Source: Metaclostridioides mangenotii
GTDB taxonomy: Bacteria > Bacillota > Clostridia > Peptostreptococcales > Peptostreptococcaceae
Length of the DNA: 64,000 nucleotides
Assembly: GCF_017873185.1 (NCBI RefSeq)
Contig: NZ_JAGGJX010000005.1
Span: 1 to 64,000, forward strand
Direction of reading: 5' to 3'
Shown here: positions 8,388 through 16,386 of the stretch, piece after piece
Layout of the letters: every line of letters starts with the position of its first letter
Numbering within the stretch: the first letter of the stretch is position 1
The notes under the pieces: model-generated
The model's database searches: none
Told to the model about the DNA's origin: nothing
The model's input: only the letters and a program-made list of their open reading frames with translations
Position numbers and translations under genes: made by a program

Positions 8388-9068
8388 CTAAGCTACATAA
8401 TCTCCATTGTAGCTTACAAGAACTGTATTAGAAACTCCTAGTACATTGTTTAATTTATTGACAAAGTCTGTTTCTCCATCCTTCATCCTAACCTCTACAA
8501 CTAATTCAATTCCCTTTTCCCTAGTGATACTTTTTGATTTTAACTGGTACTTTGTAAATACTTTTTTAACCATAGCCATAGTTTCTTTTTCAGCATGCTC
8601 TGTATCACAATCTACCATAAGTATGTACGGTGTTGAATTTAAAGTCTTATTTGAGAATACTACTAGTATAAGTCCTATAATCATAGATCCTAAAACGGCA
8701 AGAGGTAATAGTCCAGCTCCAAGTACAATTCCTGAAGCCAGAGACCAAAATAAGAACACTAAATCCATTGGGTCTTTTATAGCTGTTCTAAAACGCACTA
8801 TTGATAACGCACCTACCATACCTAGCGATAATACTACATTTGATGTAACCGCTAGTATAACAAAAGTAGTCAGCACTGTAAGTGCTACTAAAGATACATT
8901 AAACGGTCTTGAGTACATAACCCCCATAAAAGTCTTCTTGTATATCAAGTATATAAACATTCCTACTAAAAAAGCGGCTCCTAAAGCTAAAGTGCTATCT
9001 ATTATAGAAAACCCTGAAACCTTTTCTATAAAGCTCGATTTAAAAATATCATTAAACGTCATTTCCAA
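8388..9068 (-). CDS. DUF4956 domain membrane protein
   Basis: A 226-residue protein with about four membrane helices in residues 20-145 and a soluble C-terminal domain of about 75 residues. The central segment SLGMVGALSIVRFRTAIKDP followed by MDLVFLFW is the signature of DUF4956. Its function is unknown; members are repeatedly linked to VTC polyphosphate-polymerase-like and CotH genes, as here. It starts 105 bases downstream of the VTC gene and ends 16 bases before cotH. Confidence 0.85.
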   Translation of the reverse strand: MEMTFNDIFKSSFIEKVSGFSIIDSTLALGAAFLVGMFIYLIYKKTFMGVMYSRPFNVSLVALTVLTTFVILAVTSNVVLSLGMVGALSIVRFRTAIKDPMDLVFLFWSLASGIVLGAGLLPLAVLGSMIIGLILVVFSNKTLNSTPYILMVDCDTEHAEKETMAMVKKVFTKYQLKSKSITREKGIELVVEVRMKDGETDFVNKLNNVLGVSNTVLVSYNGDYVA

Positions 9069-9172
9069 TTCATCCTCTCTTATTTTAAGATTTATTTTAT
9101 TTGATTAAATTATTTTTACTTTAATATTAAATATATAAACTTCATATAAATTTGAATTTACAGTTTTTCTTA

Positions 9173-9862
9173 CTATATATACAATCTGCTTGAAACATAC
9201 TTTGATATAGCGGAACTGCTACATTTATTTATTTGAATTAAATCCCGTACAAAATCTGGAATAAACTCATCGTATTTTACCTCAAGTACACTCATTTTAT
9301 TTTCCACTATGGGAGCCGACAAAGTATCGTATTCAAATGGATCTAACGAATTCACCACCTTTCTTATATTTCGGTCAAGCGTTATTCTCACATTACCAAG
9401 TGGATATATGTATGCTTCCCTTTCATAATCAACTATTGATTTTGGCTGTAATCTTGTGCATTTTAACTTTATATAAAACTCCTTTAGCAAAGTATCATTA
9501 GATTCTTTTAAAAATCCAATATCGTTATTTAAAATCTTTACTACTTCATCTTTTGTAAGAGCAGCGGAAAACTTAAGTGTCATTCCGTTGTTTTTTATCT
9601 TTTTTTCTAGTTTGATAAAGCTGGAGTCGTAATTATAAAATCGTATTCTAAACTTTTCTCTATAGGGAACCCCATCTAACTTTTCTGCAACAGCCTTATT
9701 TTCAGGAGTATCAAAGTATAAACTTCTTATAGTATACATCCCTTCTCCAGATGAGTTTTTGTCAATTTTCATAACTCTAGATAGTTTTGATTTTATAGAA
9801 ACTACATCTGCATCACTTATCTTATGTTTTATCTCAAATCTATATTTAAAATTACTTTTCAT
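9173..9862 (-). CDS. VTC-domain protein (polyphosphate polymerase-like)
   Basis: A 229-residue protein of the VTC family, a beta-barrel of the triphosphate tunnel metalloenzyme type that in yeast Vtc4 polymerises phosphate from ATP. It has the conserved opening YRFEIKHKIS, RSLYFDTPEN, YREKFRIRFYN with FIKLEKKIKNNGMT, VDYEREAYI and the late EVKYDEFIPDFVRDLI. The ATG at 9862 is chosen because GGGAG lies 6 bases upstream; an in-frame ATG at 9964 has no such site. It is first gene of the VTC-DUF4956-CotH operon. The TTGCC repeats at 9932-9956 lie 70-95 bases upstream. Confidence 0.85.
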   Translation of the reverse strand: MKSNFKYRFEIKHKISDADVVSIKSKLSRVMKIDKNSSGEGMYTIRSLYFDTPENKAVAEKLDGVPYREKFRIRFYNYDSSFIKLEKKIKNNGMTLKFSAALTKDEVVKILNNDIGFLKESNDTLLKEFYIKLKCTRLQPKSIVDYEREAYIYPLGNVRITLDRNIRKVVNSLDPFEYDTLSAPIVENKMSVLEVKYDEFIPDFVRDLIQINKCSSSAISKYVSSRLYI

Positions 9863-9931
9863 ACATTCACTCCCTTTCCTTTGCTTTTTAATTATAAAAT
9901 ATATCCATGCACCATTTCTCCGTAAAATGCA

Positions 9932-9956
9932 GGCAAATTTGCGGCAAAACAAAGGC
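9932..9956 (-). promoter_or_regulatory. Putative response-regulator site upstream of the VTC operon
   Basis: Minus strand TTGCC-N6-TTGCC (half-sites 9943-9947 and 9932-9936, 11-bp period), with a weaker third GCC one period further away (9954-9956). The same spacing and orientation occur before the response regulator gene at 12329-12344. OmpR-family regulators typically bind direct repeats with 10-11 bp period. The downstream promoter has a TATAAT-like -10 but no good -35, suiting activation. Confidence 0.6.
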
Positions 9957-9982
9957 TTTTGCAAAATTCAATTTTAATAAAT

Positions 9983-10037
9983 AAAAAACCTGTAAAGATT
10001 ATCGGTATTTTTTCATTACCTAATAACTTTACAGGTT
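9983..10037 (-). terminator. Terminator of the two-component operon
   Basis: Perfect 11-bp arms AACCTGTAAAG (9987-9997) and CTTTACAGGTT (10027-10037), followed on the minus strand by TTTTTTATTT. It lies 13 bases after the histidine kinase stop and separates it from the VTC operon. Confidence 0.85.
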
Positions 10038-10049
10038 CATAGCCTTACT

Positions 10050-11522
10050 TTATAGTTGTATTTTTGGAAACTCAATTAAAAATACAGCTCCCAGTTTGCC
10101 ATTTGATGCAGTTATAACTCCACTGTGTTTCTCTATTATGGATTCTACTATAGAGAGCCCTATTCCATGTTTTCCACCTTCACCTTTATAAAACCTATCG
10201 AATATATAAGGTAAATCTTCATTCGAAATTCCAGACCCATCGTCCTCAATCTCTATTCTTATCTGGCCTTCAAAATACTTACATCTAATAAATATATTCT
10301 TGTGAGCGTACCTTAAACTATTCTCAATCAAATTAAAAAACGCTCTAGTTAGGTGCTTCTCATCGCATTTATACAACACTGGTTTACTTTCAAAGTCGTA
10401 TATAAACTCTATTTTACTATTTATAGCCTTTGCATTTAATTTTATACAGCAATTTGAAAGTACCTCTCTTAAATCACACTCAGTAAGCACATAACTCTTT
10501 GTAATATTGTCTACTTTAGAAATATATAGAAGATCTTCTACCATTTCACTTAACCTGTCGCTCTCCTCTAATATAATTTCACTGGCTTCACCTTTTTCTA
10601 TGACATTGTACTTAATAGCTTCTGCATATCCTTTTATAGACATAAGAGGCGTTCTAAGCTCATGAGATGCGTTTTGAAAAAATGTTTTTTGCTCCTTATC
10701 ATACTTATCCAGATATTCAGCACTTTTATTCATAACTTTAAACAACTCTGAAAGTTCTTCATCAGAATAATCTTTTTCTATTGTTCTAAAATCGCCTTCT
10801 CCTATTTGCTTTGCAAAGCTCGACAATTCCTTTATAGGGCTTGCTATCTTTTCAGATAATAATGAAGCTATTATTATAGACATTACTTCTGCAACACACA
10901 TGACCAGTATTAGAGCTAAGTTTATCCACGTTGCCAAATTCATTGTGCTTGTTGTATCTATAAACATGATAAGGTACTGATCTTTACTCTCATTTTGATT
11001 AGATATATCTACACTAGAAATATAGTAATACCTATCTGTTGTAGATACTTTTATATTATTCTTAGATTTTAAATCGAAGTTTTCTCTTTTTAACCATTTG
11101 TTAATACTTTCCATTTCATCTATATCTTTTAAAAAATCATCATACCTATTAGGAAATAACAATTCGTATTTTGAATTTACTACCATAGCGTTAGCCTCAG
11201 ATTCTATTTCAGCTAATCTTACTTTTTCTTGTACATTTCTCATAAATTCGGAGAACTCCTTGGGTTCATCCATCTTTCTATCATACGGAGGTTTTAATGG
11301 TCTTGGGAGATCGCTTATTTTTTCTACACTAAGTCTTGCCCTTGTCAACTGCTTACTTGAGCTTGATTTAACATACTTGTCTAAAAGTATGTTAAAAGAA
11401 AGGATAATAGCTAAAAATACTACAGTAATCAAACACATTATACTAGCTAATATTCTAACTTTAATACTAAATTTCTTTGCCTTTATTTTATAATCAAATG
11501 CTCTTTTAAATTTATTTATCAT
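10050..11522 (-). CDS. Sensor histidine kinase
   Basis: A 490-residue membrane kinase. Two membrane helices (about residues 25-48 and 198-218) flank an extracytoplasmic sensor of about 150 residues, followed by a HAMP-like linker. The HisKA box FFQNASHELRTPLMSIKGY holds the phosphoacceptor His, and the ATPase domain shows N-box NLIENSLRYAH, DDGSGIS and HGIGLSIVESI. All catalytic motifs are intact. Its start overlaps the regulator stop by 11 bases. Neighbouring genes and shared upstream repeats suggest the signal concerns the VTC/CotH envelope system; the ligand is unknown. Confidence 0.92.
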   Translation of the reverse strand: MINKFKRAFDYKIKAKKFSIKVRILASIMCLITVVFLAIILSFNILLDKYVKSSSSKQLTRARLSVEKISDLPRPLKPPYDRKMDEPKEFSEFMRNVQEKVRLAEIESEANAMVVNSKYELLFPNRYDDFLKDIDEMESINKWLKRENFDLKSKNNIKVSTTDRYYYISSVDISNQNESKDQYLIMFIDTTSTMNLATWINLALILVMCVAEVMSIIIASLLSEKIASPIKELSSFAKQIGEGDFRTIEKDYSDEELSELFKVMNKSAEYLDKYDKEQKTFFQNASHELRTPLMSIKGYAEAIKYNVIEKGEASEIILEESDRLSEMVEDLLYISKVDNITKSYVLTECDLREVLSNCCIKLNAKAINSKIEFIYDFESKPVLYKCDEKHLTRAFFNLIENSLRYAHKNIFIRCKYFEGQIRIEIEDDGSGISNEDLPYIFDRFYKGEGGKHGIGLSIVESIIEKHSGVITASNGKLGAVFLIEFPKIQL

Positions 11523-12249
11523 CTACACCTTCTTTTAACCTAAATCCAAAGCCCCACACTGTCTCAATAGAAATATTTGTACACAATATCTTTTTTCTGA
11601 GTCTTTTAACTGTATCGTCTACAGCTCTAGTCTCTACTTCAATATTATAACCCCAAATTTTGTCTAGAAGTTCTTCTCTAGATATTGCTCTATCATTGTT
11701 CTTAAAAAGATAAGTCATTAGATTATACTCATTTGGGGTAAGATAAATATTTTCATCTATTCCGTATTTTACTGTCTTACTTAGTTCATCTATGATTACA
11801 TCCCCAAATCTAAGTTTTCTTTGATCCAAATTATTCAAATTATGATTTATATATATATCGTCGTTTTTTCCTTGATCTTTTTCAAATTCAATTCTTCTAA
11901 AAATAGATCTCACTCTCATAACGAGCGCCATTGGACTAAATGGCTTTGTAAAGTAATCATCGCTACCAAGTGTAAGACCTGCTATATAATCCACATCAGT
12001 ATCTCTGGCTGTTAACATTATTATCGGAACTGTACTAATCTCTCTTAGTTTTGTACACACTTGAAAACCATCTAAACCTGGCATCATAATATCTAATATA
12101 ACAAAATCACATTTATTTATATAGAACTCTTCTAATAGTCTACTTCCATTTTCAAAGTCTTTAACCTTGTAACCATCATCTTCTAAAAACTTCTTTACAA
12201 GTTTTCTAATGTTTTCTTCATCATCAGCTATATATATTAGTTTTGACAT
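11512..12249 (-). CDS. OmpR-family response regulator
   Basis: A 245-residue protein with a receiver domain (residues 1-120; acidic pair DD at 9-10, phosphoacceptor Asp53 in LDIMMPGLDGF, Lys in FTKPFSP) and a winged-helix DNA-binding domain (about 145-240; LTPNEYNLMTYLFKN, RAVDDTVKRLRKKI). It is partnered with the overlapping kinase gene. TTGCC-N6-TTGCC repeats lie 80-95 bases upstream of its own start and also before the VTC operon, suggesting autoregulation and control of that operon. Ribosome binding site GGAGGG. Confidence 0.93.
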   Translation of the reverse strand: MSKLIYIADDEENIRKLVKKFLEDDGYKVKDFENGSRLLEEFYINKCDFVILDIMMPGLDGFQVCTKLREISTVPIIMLTARDTDVDYIAGLTLGSDDYFTKPFSPMALVMRVRSIFRRIEFEKDQGKNDDIYINHNLNNLDQRKLRFGDVIIDELSKTVKYGIDENIYLTPNEYNLMTYLFKNNDRAISREELLDKIWGYNIEVETRAVDDTVKRLRKKILCTNISIETVWGFGFRLKEGVDDK

Positions 12250-12328
12250 AATACCCTCCTATACACTAGTTAAAATAAATTATATCAGTTTTTTATTAAA
12301 ATTCTCTTAAAAACAAAATTTAACATGT

Positions 12329-12344
12329 GGCAATTTTATGGCAA
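12329..12344 (-). promoter_or_regulatory. Putative autoregulatory site of the response regulator
   Basis: Minus strand TTGCC-ATAAAA-TTGCC (half-sites 12340-12344 and 12329-12333), an 11-bp-period direct repeat. It matches the one before the VTC operon in sequence, spacing, orientation and distance to the start codon. A TGATATAAT extended -10 follows downstream without a good -35. Confidence 0.6.
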
Positions 12345-12424
12345 CTACCAATTTTTTGTATATTATTACTTAATCCTGTATGTTATTATAAGATAAGAAG
12401 ATAATATATTAAGAGGTGAATTAT

Positions 12425-13267
12425 TTGATAGAAATAGGAAATTACAATAAACTAGAAGTTAAGAGAAAAACTGAATTTGGTTATTTTTTAGATGGTATGA
12501 CTAATAACACAAAAGATGATATTCTTCTTCATAATAGATTGCTTGGAGAGAACAAGGTAGATATAGGGGATGAAGTGGACGCTTTTATATTTAAGGATTC
12601 TGATGATAGAATTGCTGCTACTCTTATTCCCCCAATTGCAAAAGTAGGAGATGTAGCTTACTTAAAAGTTGTAGATAATACAGAAATAGGAAGTTTTGTA
12701 GATATTGGACTTACTAAAGATATACTCGTTCCTTTTAAAGAAAAAACTTATACTATTTTTAGAGATGAAAAGTATCTATTTTATATATACTTAGATAAAA
12801 GTGAGAGAATTGCTGCTACAACTGATATTGACCTACATCTAGATACTGATCACGAGTATAAAGTTGGAGATATTGTAAATGGTATAGTGTACGGATTTCA
12901 AACTAATAACTCTGCTATGATTTGTGTAGACCACAAATATGCAGCCGTTATTCTCCACAATGAGTATTACAATGAATTAAAAGAAGGAGACGTATTAAAG
13001 GATCTAAGGGTTATAAAAATTTATGAAGATGGAAAACTAGGACTTACGCCTAGACAGGAGAGAAAAGATGAGCTTGATGATCTTGAAAAGAAAATTCTCA
13101 GTTATTTAGAAGGTTCTGATGGCTTTATGAGATTTAACGATAAATCAGATCCTAAAGATATATCTATTCTATTTAATTCCAGTAAAAAGAACTTTAAAAG
13201 GGCTCTTGGAGGGCTAATGAAAAAAGATTTAATTACACAAGACGAAGGTGGAACTACTTTAAAATAA
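12425..13267 (+). CDS. cvfB: CvfB-family S1-like RNA-binding protein
   Basis: A protein of about 280 residues with tandem S1-like beta-barrels and a C-terminal winged helix, the CvfB/YitL layout. Landmarks are KLEVKRKTEFGYFLDG at the start, AKVGDVAYLKVVDNTEIGSFVDIGL, GDIVNGIVYGFQTNNSAMI and the late GFMRFNDKSDPKDI...FNSSKKNFKRALGGLMKKDLI. In Staphylococcus, CvfB binds RNA and affects virulence gene expression. I chose the TTG at 12425, six bases after AGAGGTG; the in-frame GTG at 12416 lies inside that site. It is the only plus-strand gene in the left third and is followed by its own terminator. Confidence 0.88.
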   Translation: MIEIGNYNKLEVKRKTEFGYFLDGMTNNTKDDILLHNRLLGENKVDIGDEVDAFIFKDSDDRIAATLIPPIAKVGDVAYLKVVDNTEIGSFVDIGLTKDILVPFKEKTYTIFRDEKYLFYIYLDKSERIAATTDIDLHLDTDHEYKVGDIVNGIVYGFQTNNSAMICVDHKYAAVILHNEYYNELKEGDVLKDLRVIKIYEDGKLGLTPRQERKDELDDLEKKILSYLEGSDGFMRFNDKSDPKDISILFNSSKKNFKRALGGLMKKDLITQDEGGTTLK

Positions 13268-13280
13268 TTTAACTATAAGT

Positions 13281-13308
13281 GGAATACCAGAAATGGTATT
13301 CCTTTTTT
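13281..13308 (+). terminator. Terminator of cvfB
   Basis: Perfect stem GGAATACC / GGTATTCC with a 6-base loop followed by T6, 13 bases after the stop. Confidence 0.9.
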
Positions 13309-13446
13309 ATTCTCTATTCTATATTCTTTATAACTTACTAGATTAAAAACATAGCAAAATATTACCAGTTCTATTTCTGTTTTTATTTATGTATATGTTG
13401 ATTTTTACAATGTCCAAATGGGCTCTTAATAAAGAAACTATACATT

Positions 13447-13490
13447 AAAAAAATAAGGAAATTGAGATTATATTCTCAATTTCCTTATTT
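13447..13490 (-). terminator. Terminator of the fumarase-malic enzyme operon
   Basis: Perfect 17-bp arms (13451-13467 and 13474-13490) around a 6-base loop, followed by a T-run on the minus strand. It lies 30 bases after the malic enzyme stop. Confidence 0.9.
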
Positions 13491-13519
13491 TGATGAGATT
13501 CATTCTATATTAAATCTTA

Positions 13520-14701
13520 TTATATTCTATTTACACCAGTTTTGATAGCTGCTTCTTTTACTGCTTCTATAACATTTTTCGTTACGTTTTTATTGAACAC
13601 ATCTGGAAGTATATAATCAACAGATATCTCTGCGTCTGTAATAGTATTTGCTATTGCATGAGCTGCAGCTATCTTCATTTCTTCATTTATTTCACTAGCT
13701 CTTACATCTAGCGCTCCTCTGAATATTCCAGGGAATGCAAGTACATTATTAACTTGGTTAGGAAAATCTGAGCGGCCTGTTCCCATTACAAATGCTCCTG
13801 CTTCTTTTGCTTCTTCTGGAAGAATTTCTGGAACTGGATTTGCCATTGCAAGTATTATCGGCTTATGGTTCATACTTTCTACCATTTCTTTTGTAAGTAT
13901 TTTAGCAGCTGAAACTCCTATAAACACATCTTTTCCTTTTATTACATCTTTAAGATTTCCTGCTTCATTTCTTTTGTTGGTAATATCTAGCATTTCTCTT
14001 TGAGCCCAGTTTAATCTATCCATAGTTGCTTCGATCGCACCGCTTCTATTACATAAAATTATATTTTTTACGTTCATTCCAAGTAATATCTTAGCAATAG
14101 CAATACCTGCTGCCCCAGATCCGTTAATTACTATTTCTAGATCTTCTATGTTTTTGTCTTCAATTAATTTTATTGCATTTATTATAGCTGCGGCTACAAC
14201 TATAGCTGTACCATGTTGATCGTCGTGAAATACTGGTATATCTAAACACTTTTTAAGCTTATCCTCAATTTCAAAACATCTAGGAGAAGATATGTCTTCA
14301 AGGTTTATACCTCCAAATACTGGCTCCATAAGCTTAACTGTATGTACTATTTCATCCACATCATTTGTGCTTAAACATATTGGGAAAGCATCAATGTCTC
14401 CAAACTTTTTAAAAAGTATCGATTTTCCTTCCATAACTGGTATCGATGCTTCAGCTCCTATATCTCCAAGCCCTAAAACAGCGCTTCCATCACTTACAAC
14501 AGCTACTAATTTTCCTTTAGAAGTATATTTGTATACATCATCTTTATTTTCATGTATTCTTACACATGGTTCCGCTACTCCCGGTGTATAGGCTACTGAT
14601 AAATCTTCCATACTCTCGACCGGTACCTTACATTCTAACCCTAGTTTTCCATTACATTCCTCGTGCATCTTAAGCGCCATCTCTGAATAGTTTTTAGACA
14701 T
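13520..14701 (-). CDS. NAD(P)-dependent malic enzyme
   Basis: A 393-residue short bacterial malic enzyme that decarboxylates malate to pyruvate and CO2. The N-terminal domain has the conserved AYTPGVAEPC, and the catalytic region VFHDDQHGTAIVV holds the divalent-metal acidic residues. A Rossmann domain follows (INGSGAAGIAIAKIL), with FIGVSAAKILT and AMANPVPEI. It is last in an operon with both fumarase subunits (66-base gap), so the pathway runs fumarate to malate to pyruvate and yields reduced nicotinamide cofactor. Cofactor preference is not decided. Ribosome binding site GGGAGGA. Confidence 0.93.
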   Translation of the reverse strand: MSKNYSEMALKMHEECNGKLGLECKVPVESMEDLSVAYTPGVAEPCVRIHENKDDVYKYTSKGKLVAVVSDGSAVLGLGDIGAEASIPVMEGKSILFKKFGDIDAFPICLSTNDVDEIVHTVKLMEPVFGGINLEDISSPRCFEIEDKLKKCLDIPVFHDDQHGTAIVVAAAIINAIKLIEDKNIEDLEIVINGSGAAGIAIAKILLGMNVKNIILCNRSGAIEATMDRLNWAQREMLDITNKRNEAGNLKDVIKGKDVFIGVSAAKILTKEMVESMNHKPIILAMANPVPEILPEEAKEAGAFVMGTGRSDFPNQVNNVLAFPGIFRGALDVRASEINEEMKIAAAHAIANTITDAEISVDYILPDVFNKNVTKNVIEAVKEAAIKTGVNRI

Positions 14702-14767
14702 TATAATCCTCCCGAATTTTGATTGTTCTAGTTTTATATATCTATATCATATATATAGTAATCTTTT

Positions 14768-15316
14768 TTATATTGTTTTAAACTTTTCTCTTCCTATTTC
14801 ATATATATTATTGCCTCTACAATCTATTGCAACTACAAGTTGTAGATCTTTAACTTCTATTTTTCTAATCGCCTCTGCACCTAAATCATCGTAAGCAATT
14901 ACTTCACATTCTTTTATTGAATTCGATATATACGCTCCAGCTCCACCTATAGCTGCAAGATATACTGCACCGTATTTTTTCATTCCTTCAATAACTGTGT
15001 CATTTCTCTTACCTTTACCTATCATTACTCTTAATCCCTTTTCTAATAAAGGAACTGTTAAGTCGTCCATCCTATAGCTTGTAGTTGGCCCAGCAGCCCC
15101 TATTACTTCACCTGGTTTTGCTGGAGAAGGACCCACATAGTATATTCCCTGTCCATTTACATCAAAAGGAAGATCAATACCTTTTTCTATACAATTTATC
15201 AACCTTTTATGTGCTGCATCTCTTGCTGTATAAAGTGTTCCTGTTATACAAACTGTATCTCCACAGTTTAGTTTTTCAATATCATTTATAGTTACGGGCA
15301 TATTAATATTTATCAT
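14768..15316 (-). CDS. fumB: Fumarate hydratase class I, beta subunit
   Basis: A 182-residue protein matching the C-terminal domain of class I [4Fe-4S] fumarases, here a separate subunit. It shows GDTVCITGTLYTARDAAHKRL, GPSPAKPGEVIGAAGPTTSYRMD, MIGKGKRND and YLAAIGGAGAY. With the alpha subunit it hydrates fumarate to malate; this class is oxygen-sensitive and usual in anaerobes. It starts 10 bases after the alpha subunit stop. Confidence 0.93.
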   Translation of the reverse strand: MININMPVTINDIEKLNCGDTVCITGTLYTARDAAHKRLINCIEKGIDLPFDVNGQGIYYVGPSPAKPGEVIGAAGPTTSYRMDDLTVPLLEKGLRVMIGKGKRNDTVIEGMKKYGAVYLAAIGGAGAYISNSIKECEVIAYDDLGAEAIRKIEVKDLQLVVAIDCRGNNIYEIGREKFKTI

Positions 15317-15325
15317 ATTATCCTC

Positions 15326-16165
15326 CTACAATACAATCTCTTTATGTCTAGACGCATGACAGTTGATGTTTACTACAACAGGTAGACCAGCTATATGAGT
15401 TGGAAATGTTTCTATATGTATATCTAATGCTGTTGTAGTTCCCCCCAAACCTTGTGGCCCTATTCCTAGTTTGTTGATAGACTCTAATAGTTCATTTTCT
15501 AGATTAGCTATCTTACTATCTTCATTTCTTTTTCCTATTTCTCTAAACAAAGACTTTTTTGCAATCTGCGCACACTTGTCTACAGTACCGCCTATTCCTA
15601 CGCCAACAACCATAGGTGGGCATGGATTAGGACCAGCTTCTGAAACTGTACCTAATATAAATTTCTTTACTCCTTCCAATCCATCTGAAGGCTTTAGCAT
15701 TTTCATTTTACTCATGTTTTCGCTTCCAAAACCTTTTGCAGCAAATTCAATTTTAAGCTTGTCGCCTTTTACCATTTCATAGTAAATGATGGCTGGAGTA
15801 TTATCCTTTGTGTTAATTCTTTCAATAGGGCTAACTACAGACTTTCTTAGGTAACCTTCTGTATATCCTCTTCTAACTCCTTCATTTATTGCTTCAGAAA
15901 GCGTGTCGCCTTCAACCAATACCTCTTGGCCAATTTCCACAAAAAAAACTGCCATACCAGTATCTTGGCAGATAGGTATGCTTTTTTCTTTAGCAATATT
16001 AGCATTTTCTATCAATATATTCAAGATATTCTTTCCTGCATCACTTTTTTCTACCTTTAGGTTTTCTTCAAAAGAATTGATTACATCTTTTCCTAGGTAG
16101 AGATTACCTTCTATACACAACTTCTTTACCGCATCTACTATTTTATCCGAACTAATTTTCTTCAA
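15326..16165 (-). CDS. fumA: Fumarate hydratase class I, alpha subunit
   Basis: A 279-residue protein matching the N-terminal half of class I fumarase. Conserved CQDTGMAVFFVEIGQ includes a cluster Cys, and GPNPCPPMVVGVGIGGT and NCHASRH carry others, consistent with a [4Fe-4S] cluster bound by three Cys. The TTG start at 16165 has GGAGGT seven bases upstream. It is first gene of the fumarase-malic enzyme operon, transcribed from the promoter at 16214-16242. Confidence 0.93.
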   Translation of the reverse strand: MKKISSDKIVDAVKKLCIEGNLYLGKDVINSFEENLKVEKSDAGKNILNILIENANIAKEKSIPICQDTGMAVFFVEIGQEVLVEGDTLSEAINEGVRRGYTEGYLRKSVVSPIERINTKDNTPAIIYYEMVKGDKLKIEFAAKGFGSENMSKMKMLKPSDGLEGVKKFILGTVSEAGPNPCPPMVVGVGIGGTVDKCAQIAKKSLFREIGKRNEDSKIANLENELLESINKLGIGPQGLGGTTTALDIHIETFPTHIAGLPVVVNINCHASRHKEIVL

Positions 16166-16213
16166 CGAACTTACCTCCTATGTTTCTTATAGAATATTCG
16201 TATTAACACCTAT

Positions 16214-16242
16214 ATTTTATCATTTATACGCGAACTTCTCAA
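16214..16242 (-). promoter_or_regulatory. Promoter of the fumarase-malic enzyme operon
   Basis: Minus strand -35 TTGAGA (16237-16242), 17-base spacer, -10 TAAAAT (16214-16219). It lies about 50 bases before the fumarase alpha start. Confidence 0.6.
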
Positions 16243-16328
16243 CCTTTTATCTCAAAATTCAAACTTAGACATCTAGCTTCAAACGATTTACTGCTATTTA
16301 CTCCATATATGTAATCAAATGAAGCAAT

Positions 16329-16371
16329 AAAAAAAAGGTCACCTTTAAGCAATATTGTCTTCAAGATGACC
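16329..16371 (-). terminator. Terminator of the orphan binding-protein gene
   Basis: Stem GGTCAcCTT (16337-16345) / AAGaTGACC (16363-16371), with an A-run on the left that reads as T8 on the minus strand. It lies 16 bases after the stop. Confidence 0.75.
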
Positions 16372-16386
16372 CCAAAATTTTATATT

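Noticed and set aside
8446-9108. Plus-strand ORF of 220 codons opposite the DUF4956 gene
   Set aside because: It is the antisense shadow of a well-supported membrane protein gene; no ribosome binding site and low-quality composition.
9759-9977. Plus-strand ORF of 72 codons across the VTC promoter region
   Set aside because: Antisense to the VTC gene start and its regulatory repeats; no ribosome binding site.
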